Shown in pieces: positions 44,563-53,552 of a stretch of DNA of 64,000 bases. Position 1 is the first letter of the stretch. Every line of letters begins with the position of its first letter. The stretch comes from Algoriphagus sp. AGSA1 (GTDB lineage: Bacteria > Bacteroidota > Bacteroidia > Cytophagales > Cyclobacteriaceae), in NCBI RefSeq assembly GCF_021390545.1, contig NZ_JAJUWR010000001.1, positions 247,756 through 311,755 of the forward strand, given 5' to 3'. Both the position numbers and the translations under genes were made by a program. Under the pieces are notes generated by a model. It did no database searches and was not told where the DNA came from. It was given only the letters and a program-made list of their open reading frames with translations.

Positions 44563-46902
44563 ATGAAGGCACAACATCCCACTGTTTTTGAAAACGAGGA
44601 CCTGGTTTTTGATTTGGAAACACGGAAATTACTCAAAGTCAGTGACCGCTTAAAACTTCATCTGGGGGAAGATTTTATAAAGAAAATAAAATCTCTTGAT
44701 GAATATGAAAAATTGACTTCATCTTTGGCTGATGATTGTGCTGGTATAGCCCGGAGCTATGTCCGGACTGGGGACAAAAAGACAAACTATGTGCTGAATT
44801 GGCAAGGAAAGGAATTTATTGTCAATGAATTGGGGTGGATTGACCAGAGTAAAAACAGTTTTCATCTTGTGATCCACTTTCAGGACAGAAAGAATATCTT
44901 CGAGGTGTCGTATGAGTCTCTTCTGGAGATCGTCGAGAAAATGAAAACTCCCGCGATATTGTTTGACCAGGCACTGAGACGCGCCTTGGCTGTAAATTCA
45001 GCAATAGTCCCTCTCTTGAAAAAACCGGTTTCAGAGCTTGCCCCTGGGTTCTTTATCAGGGAGTTTTTTGTCTATGAAGACCAGTTTGATGAAGTGATCG
45101 CCTGGATAAAGGATAATAAAACCTCCTCTCTTTCTATAGTGGCCAAGCTCAACCTGGAGAAGTCTGAAGGGGTCTGGTACGAAATGGGTCTTTTCAAGAC
45201 TTGCCCGGATGAGGAGGTGTTGGTCCTGTGCATTCTGAAGAACATCACGAAAGAAAAGGAAACCGAGGATAGACTAAAACGATCCAACGAGCTATTGTCC
45301 CGGGTTGTGGAAGTGCAAAGCCATTTTCTGTCCCAATCCGAGGGGGCAAATCCCTATGATCTGCTTTTGAGTAATATTCTCAATGTAATAGAGGCCAAAC
45401 TGGGGTTTGTCGGAAAGGTAGATACTTTGGCCGACGGCAAACAAGCCTTGAAAATCCATGCTGTAACTGATTTTTCACACCAGGGGAAATTGGCAAATGA
45501 GTTGTATCACAATCATTTAAAAGATAATTTTTTGTTCCGACACCTGGACAATCTGTTTGGGGCATGTATTTTGGAATCCAAAATAATCCTGGAAAACAGT
45601 CCTAAATCCAACCCCCACACAAAAGGGAAATATATTCCAGGTCATCCCCAAATCGATAATTTTCTGGGAGTTCCCATTTTCAAGGGGAAGGATGTGATCG
45701 GACTGATAGGGTTGAGCAATAAAGAGGGCGGGTTTACGGAGCATGACATTGCGGACCTGAAGCCTTTCATTACGACCTATTCTGTGATTATAGAGGCGTT
45801 CAAATCAGAGCAGGATAAAATCAAATTTGAGAAAGAGTCTTTGGTGAAAGCCGAGATCCTTGCAAAAATAGCTGATCATAGCCCCGACTTGATAGTGGTG
45901 ATGAACGATATGTCGGATTTTGAGTTTATTTCTCCCTCAGCTTACCAGTTTTTTGACGGGGGTGTCAGGGAGGAGGAGATACAGCGGAGAATCAGGATAC
46001 TTTTGAAAAAGACGCTCAGTTCGGAATTCCGGATGTCGCCGGTGAGATATAGGTCCCGGTTGAAGTTGGATATAAAAAGTGGAGGGGAATGCTGGGTAGA
46101 ATCCAACGTGAATATTCTATATGAAGGAAGCAAACGGAAAGTGATAGCCGTAATCAGGGATGTTTCCTCCCAAATGGTGTTTGAGCAAAGGCTTGTAGAG
46201 TCCCTGAAAAAGGAAAAACAGTTTAATTCCTTTGTCTCCGATTTCATGAATATTGTTTCCCATGAATTTAAGACACCATTGGCAACTATTATCTCCAGTC
46301 TGGAGCTCTCCAAGCATTATCTGGATAATGTTCCTGACAATCCCGCTACACAGAAGCTGAAAGACCATTGTGGGAAGATTGAGCGGGAGCTGGGTAACCT
46401 GCACAAGTTGGTGATCCATTCACTGGATTATGAGCGTTTTGTCAACAATAGTCCGGTGTTGAAGAAAGACAGGATTTCTGTAGTCCATTTTGTGGAAGAG
46501 GTGCTCCAGCGGCATGGATTGCTTGGCCAGGTCGAGCTGGTCCAGGACATGCCTTCTGATCAGACAGTAGAGTGGGATAAATTTCTGATCGAGACCTGCA
46601 TAATCAATCTGGTGGGGAACGCATTGAAGTATGGCGGTGATTCCCAAAGACCCGTCGTCCGTCTATTCCATAAAAATGACGTATTTGGAATCGAAGTCAG
46701 GGATTTCGGACTGGGGATTTTGGAAGAGGAATTGCCTTATGTTTTCACCCCGTTTTTCAGAGGGTCAAATGTGAACGGGATCGAGGGGACAGGATTTGGG
46801 CTGGTGGCGGTGAAGAATTTCGTGCAGCTGCACGGGGGGACGGTCAAGATCGATTCAAAACCCAATAAGGGAACCAGTGTACGGGTCAGCTTCCGGCAGT
46901 AA
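44563..46902 (+). CDS. PAS/GAF sensor histidine kinase
   Basis: A 779-residue cytosolic sensor kinase with no clear membrane helix. PAS-like regions lie at about 130-235, a GAF domain at 250-420 (NILNVIEAKLGFVGKV; VPIFKGKDVIGLIGLSNKEGGF), and another PAS at 440-540 (LIVVMNDMSDFEFISPSAYQFF). HisKA has the phospho-acceptor H567 (IVSHEFKTPLAT) and the HATPase is complete: N box LVGNALKYGG, G boxes DFGLGI and GTGFGLVAVK. It is transcribed divergently from the LytTR regulator, its probable partner, so ligands bound by PAS/GAF would set phosphorylation of that regulator. Confidence 0.93.
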   Translation: MKAQHPTVFENEDLVFDLETRKLLKVSDRLKLHLGEDFIKKIKSLDEYEKLTSSLADDCAGIARSYVRTGDKKTNYVLNWQGKEFIVNELGWIDQSKNSFHLVIHFQDRKNIFEVSYESLLEIVEKMKTPAILFDQALRRALAVNSAIVPLLKKPVSELAPGFFIREFFVYEDQFDEVIAWIKDNKTSSLSIVAKLNLEKSEGVWYEMGLFKTCPDEEVLVLCILKNITKEKETEDRLKRSNELLSRVVEVQSHFLSQSEGANPYDLLLSNILNVIEAKLGFVGKVDTLADGKQALKIHAVTDFSHQGKLANELYHNHLKDNFLFRHLDNLFGACILESKIILENSPKSNPHTKGKYIPGHPQIDNFLGVPIFKGKDVIGLIGLSNKEGGFTEHDIADLKPFITTYSVIIEAFKSEQDKIKFEKESLVKAEILAKIADHSPDLIVVMNDMSDFEFISPSAYQFFDGGVREEEIQRRIRILLKKTLSSEFRMSPVRYRSRLKLDIKSGGECWVESNVNILYEGSKRKVIAVIRDVSSQMVFEQRLVESLKKEKQFNSFVSDFMNIVSHEFKTPLATIISSLELSKHYLDNVPDNPATQKLKDHCGKIERELGNLHKLVIHSLDYERFVNNSPVLKKDRISVVHFVEEVLQRHGLLGQVELVQDMPSDQTVEWDKFLIETCIINLVGNALKYGGDSQRPVVRLFHKNDVFGIEVRDFGLGILEEELPYVFTPFFRGSNVNGIEGTGFGLVAVKNFVQLHGGTVKIDSKPNKGTSVRVSFRQ

Positions 46903-47277
46903 GCCCGTCCTTTTTTGAGGGGATTCCGTGAACATGACACCAAGCGTTTTATAGTGGATCATTCGCTGTTTTGTGTGTGACAAAGGATCGTATGGACAAA
47001 TAGTATATGTATGTATAATAATGTTAGTTAGGGGCTGATTTTTGTGATTATAATACAGGTTTTTGATTCTTTTCTGATATTCTTATAGATTTTGAGGTGT
47101 TGGTATATGCTATTATGTATTTTACCGCCAATAATATGTCCTGTATTTTTTGCTTTCACCTTGGGTTTTTGAGGTTTCTTTAATACCCCGCCAGACATTC
47201 TATTTTTATGTGATTCCACTAGCCAGTTGGCCTATAATGGCCCAAAGAGCTATGTAGGAACTGGAAAACAAAGCATA
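46903..47277. other. AT-rich intergenic region before the T9SS cargo gene
   Basis: About 370 bases with no credible gene; a GTG/TTG-initiated extension of the next gene could reach 47227. A TTGATT at 47063 with TATAGATTTTG at 47084-47094 resembles a Bacteroidota promoter with one extra base in the -7 box. Confidence 0.35.
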
Positions 47278-49539
47278 ATGGAAGACAGCTGTGGGACATA
47301 TAAAGCAGGGCCGGGTTGTGGGCTTTTTGCTGGATTCCTGTGTTTGGTTTTTTTGAAGCCAACTGGCAAACCTTTTTCTGTGAGAATTGTCTTGCTATGC
47401 CTGATACTTTTTGTAGGCGCTTTTGGTCAGGTATGGGGGCAGACGACAAGGGTATATGCATCGTCTAGTGAAGCTCAGCTTTGTGTCATTTGTGCGATTA
47501 ATATTAGTAACCCCGGCAATGCAGGAGGATCTAATCTTCAAAATTATGCTCATGTCGATCTTCCTTTGGCTCTAGGGACAAGGTACTTAGAACTAAGGTT
47601 CACTAATGCAATACCAGCTGGAACAACGATTAGAATCAAAGTAGGCTATGCTCCTGGTTTGGCTGGTTTACTTAATAACATAAATATTCGCGCGTATAGA
47701 AATACTACATCCGTTAGTCCCCAATATCCTGCAAATGATTTGCTAAGTGTTTTGGGAGGGGATAATGTGCAGGAAATTGTTTTAACCCCGGAGATCACTG
47801 GGCCGGATTTTAATAGAATAAGGATAAATTTTTCTTCATTATTGAGTTTAGGAGGATATTTTAGAGTTTATGCCGCTTATTACTTGAGCACTGCTGGATC
47901 CATAAGTTGTGGAGGTGTAAAAGATGTGATATACGGAAGCACAGCTACTTTAGTCGGAGGTCTGAATCCGGTTATTAATGCGCCTAATGCAATCGATGGC
48001 AATGTAAATACTTTTGCTCAGTTGAATTCAAATGTTTCGCTGGTGACAGATAAAACTCACGTAACGGCATTGTTTGATGACCTAAGCAGGGCTGGGGATT
48101 CAATACGGGTTATTCTTAAAAATCCATCAGGATTGTTAAATGCCAATTTGATATCGCAGAATCTTGCTATCACTACATATAATAATCTTGGAGTCGCGCA
48201 ATCTTTAGCTTTAAATCCTTCATTTCTGCGACTTAGGTTGTTAGATGGAGGGGAGGGTAGGTACGAATTGACTTATCCCACCACGGTTCCATTTAATAGA
48301 ATAGAAGTTTCATTAGGCCAAGGATTATTGAGCGCACTTAATAGTTTAGAAGTGTATGAGATATCCAGGACATTAGTTTCCTCTTCCGTTGTAGAGTCGG
48401 ATGGAAAGTCTTTGACGATATGTGAAGGAGAGGAATTGACTTTTGAACCATCAGTGGTTGAACCTGGTGATCGTTTTTTTTGGTATGATGAAGACGGGAT
48501 CTTACTAGAGGGGAATGCCAGTGATTATACAATTCCAACAAACCTATCACCGAGAATTCACCAGTTTAGGCTTGGGACACAGCGTCTAGGATGCACTAAT
48601 CAAACTTCCTTGAGTACTATACAAGTAGAAGTCAACCCTCAGCCCAAGGAAGAAGATATTCTTATAGATTCCCAAGGGGGAGTTTTAGAAGAAAATAATC
48701 AAATTGTCTATCCTGCGGGTTCAGATGTTGTTCTAGATCCTAATAATTCCCAACTGCCACCAGGAGTTTTCTCATGGTACAGAAATGCCCTAGGCGATCC
48801 ATTGAATGGAGTTGTCGTTGACGGAGGGACTTTTAGTGTAGATCCTATCACGCAAACGTTGACTATTAGCAACACTACCGACGCATTATTAGAGGAATCT
48901 ATATTTCTCGGATATGAAACGGCATCAGGATGTAAGGAAGTTAAGGAATTTGAGCTGTTGAATTATATCATCCTGCCAATCCAAATCCACAAATTTGAGG
49001 CTGAGGCTAGAGAAAGCAGACAAGTAAATCTGAGATGGGAACTAAGCAATGAGCAGCGGCAGGGAACTGTCACTGTACAGCGTGCTTCCGCCAATCTTGA
49101 GTTTGTGGATCTGGACAATTTATCCATAGTTTCCGGGGAAGAGAGGGTACCTATGAATTTCACTGACTTCAATCCCCTGCCCGGACGAAATTACTATAGG
49201 CTCCTGATCGGGAAAGAGAACGGAGATTCTGGTTTTTACAGTGATGTGCGGATGGCCGAGGTCGGCGAATTTGAAGGGGTCGCTTTTACAGTGTTTCCAA
49301 GTCCTTTTGAATCATCTTTTACTGTCATTTCTACAGTGGATTTAGACACTTCGGTAACAGCATCCTTAATGAATACAAGCGGGGCGGTCATACGACAGGT
49401 ACAGATGGGGAGTCTTTCTTATGGGGAACGGATAGAATTTAGGGAGCTTGGAGACCTCCCGGCGGGTATTTATATTCTCAGAATTGAGACGGGTAGAGGG
49501 AGCAGGTCATATCGGGTCATTAAGCAAAACGATGGTTAG
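47278..49539 (+). CDS. T9SS-secreted surface protein with CxxC/discoidin-like domain
   Basis: The protein is 753 residues from the ATG at 47278. After a signal region ending FGQVWGQ, residues ~45-180 hold a domain starting SEAQLCVICAINISNPGNAGG, and a related one follows (INAPNAIDGNVNTFAQLNS ... FNRIEVSL), both with the AxDGNxxT pattern of discoidin-type sandwiches. Ig-like segments follow (SLTICEGEELTFEPS; EVNPQP). The last ~80 residues form a type A T9SS sorting domain (FTVFPSPFESSFTVIS, ending LPAGIYILRIETG-type and YRVIKQ). It should be carried by T9SS and anchored at the surface. The giant protein at 53553 shares the CxxC/NPGNAVDGN domain. Confidence 0.85.
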   Translation: MEDSCGTYKAGPGCGLFAGFLCLVFLKPTGKPFSVRIVLLCLILFVGAFGQVWGQTTRVYASSSEAQLCVICAINISNPGNAGGSNLQNYAHVDLPLALGTRYLELRFTNAIPAGTTIRIKVGYAPGLAGLLNNINIRAYRNTTSVSPQYPANDLLSVLGGDNVQEIVLTPEITGPDFNRIRINFSSLLSLGGYFRVYAAYYLSTAGSISCGGVKDVIYGSTATLVGGLNPVINAPNAIDGNVNTFAQLNSNVSLVTDKTHVTALFDDLSRAGDSIRVILKNPSGLLNANLISQNLAITTYNNLGVAQSLALNPSFLRLRLLDGGEGRYELTYPTTVPFNRIEVSLGQGLLSALNSLEVYEISRTLVSSSVVESDGKSLTICEGEELTFEPSVVEPGDRFFWYDEDGILLEGNASDYTIPTNLSPRIHQFRLGTQRLGCTNQTSLSTIQVEVNPQPKEEDILIDSQGGVLEENNQIVYPAGSDVVLDPNNSQLPPGVFSWYRNALGDPLNGVVVDGGTFSVDPITQTLTISNTTDALLEESIFLGYETASGCKEVKEFELLNYIILPIQIHKFEAEARESRQVNLRWELSNEQRQGTVTVQRASANLEFVDLDNLSIVSGEERVPMNFTDFNPLPGRNYYRLLIGKENGDSGFYSDVRMAEVGEFEGVAFTVFPSPFESSFTVISTVDLDTSVTASLMNTSGAVIRQVQMGSLSYGERIEFRELGDLPAGIYILRIETGRGSRSYRVIKQNDG

Positions 49540-50013
49540 GGCAGTTGTTTTAGGTGCTTTAACTCTGTTACGTTCTGTAAGTGAGGTGTTTAAAGTGTCA
49601 AACGATGAGGGTAGCAGCGAGGTGCCCAAGAGATAAAGTCATGATGTTCGCATTTTTATTTTCGGGTTACTTCTGGTCTTTTACCGGAGTGGTAGCGGAT
49701 GTGCCCAATAGTGAATAATCCTAATTTGTTTTCTCCGGTACTGAATGTTATAATATGTAATGAAAGAAGTGGAAATGGTTAGTGAAAAGGTGTTTCTTGT
49801 AATTAAAGCAAAGTATCTTAACCTGAAATTAATAAAATGTATCACAATAAATGCATTTAATAATTATTAAAACGAATTATATGTTCCCATAATTAATATA
49901 TGGTTTTCTTTCCTTGCCGAGGCAATATTTTAGTGGTATTTTTATTTAGCGAACAACAGGGACATATTGAGGAGTCTTTACACATTTCTTGTTTTTAAAA
50001 CAAGCTTTTCCAG
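49540..50013. other. AT-rich intergenic region before the receiver gene
   Basis: About 470 bases of falling GC content without a convincing gene or RNA. The 3' part (49780-49960) is very AT-rich, and the small palindrome at 49988-50004 borders the next start codon. Confidence 0.45.
49988..50004. promoter_or_regulatory. perfect 8-bp inverted repeat next to the receiver start
   Basis: CTTGTTTT-T-AAAACAAG (49988-50004) is perfect and ends 9 bp before the ATG at 50014. It could be an operator or fold over the ribosome-binding region. Confidence 0.4.
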
Positions 50014-50421
50014 ATGAATACTGAGATAATTTTGATAGATGATGATCCGATTTCCCTTCTGCTTTCCAAGTTCCTGTTGGAGAAAACTAATGTCCCCAGT
50101 AAAACAATTAAACTAACACCTTTCGATGAACCGCAAGAAGGACTCAAGTATATATTGGACTTAGTAAATGATAACAAAACTGACAAGTGTAAATTAAAGG
50201 TGTTGCTCGATATAAATATGCCGGTTCTAAACGGCTGGGAATTTCTTAGTCAGCTAAATAAACTTGATCCGGAAAAGCAGATCAGGGTCATCATGCATTC
50301 TTCATCAAAATGGGAGCAGGATATTACTTTGGCTTTGACCGATTCTAGGGTGGACTGTTATATAACCAAACCCATGGAAGTTGGAAAGGCCATGCAGGTG
50401 GTGAATTTTTTTGTAAAATAG
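50014..50421 (+). CDS. stand-alone response-regulator receiver
   Basis: A 135-residue single-domain receiver. Acidic pocket IILIDDDP (D9-D11), phospho-acceptor D66 (VLLDINMP), switch Ser in RVIMHSSS, and Lys in YITKPMEVG are all present, so phosphorylation is likely. It has no output domain and would act by protein contact. It is 57 bp upstream of the membrane sensor-like gene at 50479 on the same strand, so both are probably one transcript and may work together. Confidence 0.9.
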   Translation: MNTEIILIDDDPISLLLSKFLLEKTNVPSKTIKLTPFDEPQEGLKYILDLVNDNKTDKCKLKVLLDINMPVLNGWEFLSQLNKLDPEKQIRVIMHSSSKWEQDITLALTDSRVDCYITKPMEVGKAMQVVNFFVK

Positions 50422-50478
50422 GATCTGGGAGAGGACAGTTATGATAACATCACAAATTCGACAACCCCAGGTAATCAA

Positions 50479-52125
50479 GTGTCTATAATTGCATATTTTA
50501 CACTTTTTGGTGTTATCGGTACTGGTGCGATGATGGGATTGCTTTTGGCAAAAGGATTGAAGGCTACCTTTGAAAGAAAAATGTTTATTTTTAATCTAGC
50601 TCTTTTTGTATGGCAGATAGAGGATTTTTTGTTAAGGGTTCCTGTTTCTAAGGATTTAATAAGTGAAATTGATTCATATTTGTCATTTTCTTATATATTT
50701 ATTGGATATTTTCTTGTAGATGTAATCTTTGAAGCAAGGTTGATAAAAATTAAAAATATCTATTGGGTTAGATCTTTGATTTTTCTTATAAGTACATTTT
50801 TTTTTGTTTCCTATATTTCTTTTCCAGAGCCACGACTATTCCTGGAGTCAGATGTCTTTGGTTTAGTGCTGGGTTTCCGTGAGGGGTCTATGGATATTTT
50901 GGCGCGTGTTTGGGTTGGGACATGCATATTACTTTCTCTTTGTATTTTAACTTCTGCTTTGTTTAATGATAATTTGAGTTTTAAATACCTCAAGTTGTTT
51001 TTTATTGGACTTTTAATCCCATCTATATATGGACTGGTTTTTCAGGTTTACTTTCCCCTTGCTTTTGGGTATGAGGTTCCCGGAACCACGATACTTGTCT
51101 TTATTTTTTCCATTGTATCTCTGGTTATTTTTAAAAATAATTTTGTGTTTTTAAATTTTAGAGATGAGGCCATTCATTCAGTATTTGATAAGGTTAATAC
51201 AATTATATTTGTTTTTGATGATAATGGATACGTGTATTATGGGAATAATTATTATAGGAAGTATTTTTCAGATTACGATTCCATCTATAATTTTAGCCAG
51301 GGGAACAATTTTTTGTCATCAGTTTCACAGTTTATGGGTGAGGGGATCCCCAATCGAACAGTAGATGATATATCGGAAGTCTATACTTCAGAAGAAAGAA
51401 TCGGAGGTGAATATTTTCAATATACCTGCTGCCCTATTTTTCACAATGAAGAAATAAAGGGCGGAATTGTGTTTGGATTGAATATGACAAAGTTTGCCCA
51501 TATTAAAAGTACCATAATCAATTCGTTTGAGAATTTTAAAAGACTGAATCAAGTTCCCAATTCTTATTTTTTGGAGATTGATTTAGGTCATGGTCAAATT
51601 CTATTTAATGACAGGTTTCTTCAGAAATTTTTGATGTTCAAAGAAGAGAGGTATTCCTACGCCCAGTTGCTCTTGTCTCTTAGGAACTTTTTGGACGAAA
51701 CAAGTTTAAAGGGATTAATAAGTGATTTGAGGGGTGATTCAGGGGCTGTGTTTGGAGATAATTCCAGAAAGACCCTTTTGAAATTGAATTCAGAGGCGAT
51801 TTTCTATGTGTTTGAAGTTTCATTCAAGAAATTTGATCATCAGGTCACATCCAATAATCATATGGTATATATAACTGATGTAACGGATAACTACATAGAA
51901 TCCTTGAATCATGAATGGGTGGCAAAAAGTATCCCTTGGGTAGTCTCCCATATTTTCAGAAAACCGGTGGCAAATATTCTGGGGTTGCTTAATTTAATAA
52001 AAAACGAAAAAGAAGTTCTTGATTCTAGGTTATCCGTATTTGATGTGTATTCATTGATACATGAGGAAATTAAGGATCTGGATAATAAAATTGAAATTTT
52101 CGCGGATAGAAATACGAATAGATAA
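50479..52125 (+). CDS. membrane sensor with histidine box but no ATPase domain
   Basis: The protein is 548 residues from a GTG at 50479. The N-terminus has about seven membrane helices (to residue ~225), then a PAS-like domain (residues ~230-350, with IIFVFDDNGYVYYGNNYYRKYF) and a second PAS-like region. Near the end, VVSHIFRKPVANILGLLNLI contains H491 in the manner of PAS-kinase histidine boxes, but only ~57 residues follow and no N, G1 or G2 box exists, so it cannot phosphorylate itself. It may be a phosphotransfer, phosphatase or scaffold sensor that uses the HATPase of another kinase. It ends exactly where the convergent LytTR gene ends (TAA|TTA). Confidence 0.75.
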   Translation: MSIIAYFTLFGVIGTGAMMGLLLAKGLKATFERKMFIFNLALFVWQIEDFLLRVPVSKDLISEIDSYLSFSYIFIGYFLVDVIFEARLIKIKNIYWVRSLIFLISTFFFVSYISFPEPRLFLESDVFGLVLGFREGSMDILARVWVGTCILLSLCILTSALFNDNLSFKYLKLFFIGLLIPSIYGLVFQVYFPLAFGYEVPGTTILVFIFSIVSLVIFKNNFVFLNFRDEAIHSVFDKVNTIIFVFDDNGYVYYGNNYYRKYFSDYDSIYNFSQGNNFLSSVSQFMGEGIPNRTVDDISEVYTSEERIGGEYFQYTCCPIFHNEEIKGGIVFGLNMTKFAHIKSTIINSFENFKRLNQVPNSYFLEIDLGHGQILFNDRFLQKFLMFKEERYSYAQLLLSLRNFLDETSLKGLISDLRGDSGAVFGDNSRKTLLKLNSEAIFYVFEVSFKKFDHQVTSNNHMVYITDVTDNYIESLNHEWVAKSIPWVVSHIFRKPVANILGLLNLIKNEKEVLDSRLSVFDVYSLIHEEIKDLDNKIEIFADRNTNR

Positions 52126-52494
52126 TTATTGAATCTGATTTCTTGAAATGGTTTGTTTTTTTATTGATGTTGATATTTCATTGTAATAGTGTCTGCTTAA
52201 AGGGATAATTACCCTGTTTATTTTAATTTCGGTTCTCTTTATTGTTTCAATGTTTTTTAAGTTTACGATATAGAATTTGTGGACTTTTTTAAACTGATTT
52301 TCAGGTAATTTTCGCATTAGGTCCTTTACAGGATTTCTCAGAGTGTATTGCTTGCTTTTTAGGTATATTTTAAGGTTGACGTCCTCAGTGTTTATGAATT
52401 CTATCTCATCTATTTTGATTTTTATAAGGCAACCATTTTCTCTTATGAATAAATTGTTGTGAATTGCACTTGTATTTGCCTTTTTATTATCCAT
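52126..52494 (-). CDS. LytTR-only DNA-binding protein
   Basis: A 122-residue protein consisting almost wholly of one LytTR domain: NLFIRENGCLIKIKIDEIEF, KQYTLRNPVKDLMRKLPE, VHKFYIVNLKNIETI and VIIPLSRHYYNE. It lacks a receiver. Line-by-line comparison shows the same segments (LFIRENG, KQYTLRN-VKDLM-KLPE, K-YIVNL) as the LytTR half of the regulator at 43735, so it is a duplicate that lost or never had its receiver. It probably binds promoters near the T9SS genes. It reads towards the membrane sensor, and its own promoter is in the AT-rich gap shared with the giant gene. Confidence 0.88.
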   Translation of the reverse strand: MDNKKANTSAIHNNLFIRENGCLIKIKIDEIEFINTEDVNLKIYLKSKQYTLRNPVKDLMRKLPENQFKKVHKFYIVNLKNIETIKRTEIKINRVIIPLSRHYYNEISTSIKKQTISRNQIQ

Positions 52495-53552
52495 TTCCTT
52501 TTTTTTAGTAAACTAATATAATTATACGTAATAGTTAAATCGTCATATTTTTTTTCAGCAAACGTGTGTCCTAAGTGGTATGGATTTTGCTTGAGCCGAC
52601 AAACAGGCTGATGATACGAGGGTTCAAATATTCTCCAACTCTCTAAATTTTTCTATACCATAATCTGAAGAGAACCATATTTACATATACTTTAATACTT
52701 GAAGTGCATCGTTGTGAAACATCTTTTTTAAAATTTTCGAAAATGTTTTGGTGTTTATTTTAATATTTTCTCCGTTTTTTGAGTGTGATGGTTTCTATTG
52801 AGTTCCTGTTATCTTTGATTTTTTCACAGGCATTATCATTTTTTCTTTGTTTCGTCCTGAACCGCAGTTGAGTTGAAAGCTGTTTTCTTTTTTTGGCCTT
52901 TGAATTCTTTCCGGGGAAGTTACTTTTTAATTTTAAACTTTAATGAAGATAGGGATTTTTTATTTCAAGGAACAGACTGCTGTTGTTTTCTTTTAGAGAA
53001 AGAGCGTTGGATTCTTACTGCTTCTGTTGTTTTTTATCAGAAAAATATAGGTGTTCCATTGTTTTAATCATTTTTTTTTGCTATTAGATAGCAACTATTG
53101 AAGAGGTAAAGCAAAGTAGGTTACGATAATCTTGTAGGCTTACGGATTTTGGATGATAGCTAACTCACCGCCGCTTCTGTAGTTTTGATTTTTGATAACA
53201 GTCTGGGTTGATTCAATAACAAGTATGTACTCTTTAATTACAGTTGTTTAACCTGTGTATTATCTACTGATATAATACGTTATTTTTGTTTTGAAGACAT
53301 TTTTGCTGGTCTCATGTGGGTTCGATGGACGGGGTATAGAGATTTTGAATAAATGTCACGGAAGTTGAACTAATAAGTTTCTAGATTCACTGTGAGAGAT
53401 TTTGTTGCCTGTTTTCAGTCAATGTAAATGGGGAGTTGTTGCATTTGTTTTAACGGTTTTTAAATAGATATGATTGATTTTGGAGATTCCTATTTAGGAT
53501 TTCTTTCGATTGTAAAGCGTGTTTATGATTATCAATTTTGGCTCATAATTAT
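52495..53552. other. 1.06-kb AT-rich non-coding region upstream of the giant gene
   Basis: No credible gene on either strand; the longest plus-strand frame (52873-53067) starts at TTG and has no recognisable domain. GC is low (15 of 60 bases at 52681-52740). Structures include the palindrome ATTTTCGAAAAT (52733-52744) and a TAnnTTTG-like TATTTTTG at 53282-53289. It probably contains the promoters of the LytTR-only gene (left) and of the giant gene, the latter with a long leader. Confidence 0.55.
53282..53289 (+). promoter_or_regulatory. candidate -7 box upstream of the giant gene
   Basis: TATTTTTG matches TAnnTTTG, about 264 bp before the ATG at 53553. No -33 TTTG at the usual distance was found, so this is weak. 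Confidence 0.25.

Noticed and set aside
52873..53067. 64-codon plus-strand frame in the AT-rich gap
   Set aside because: TTG start, Phe/Leu/Cys-rich composition and no domain; typical of random AT-rich DNA.
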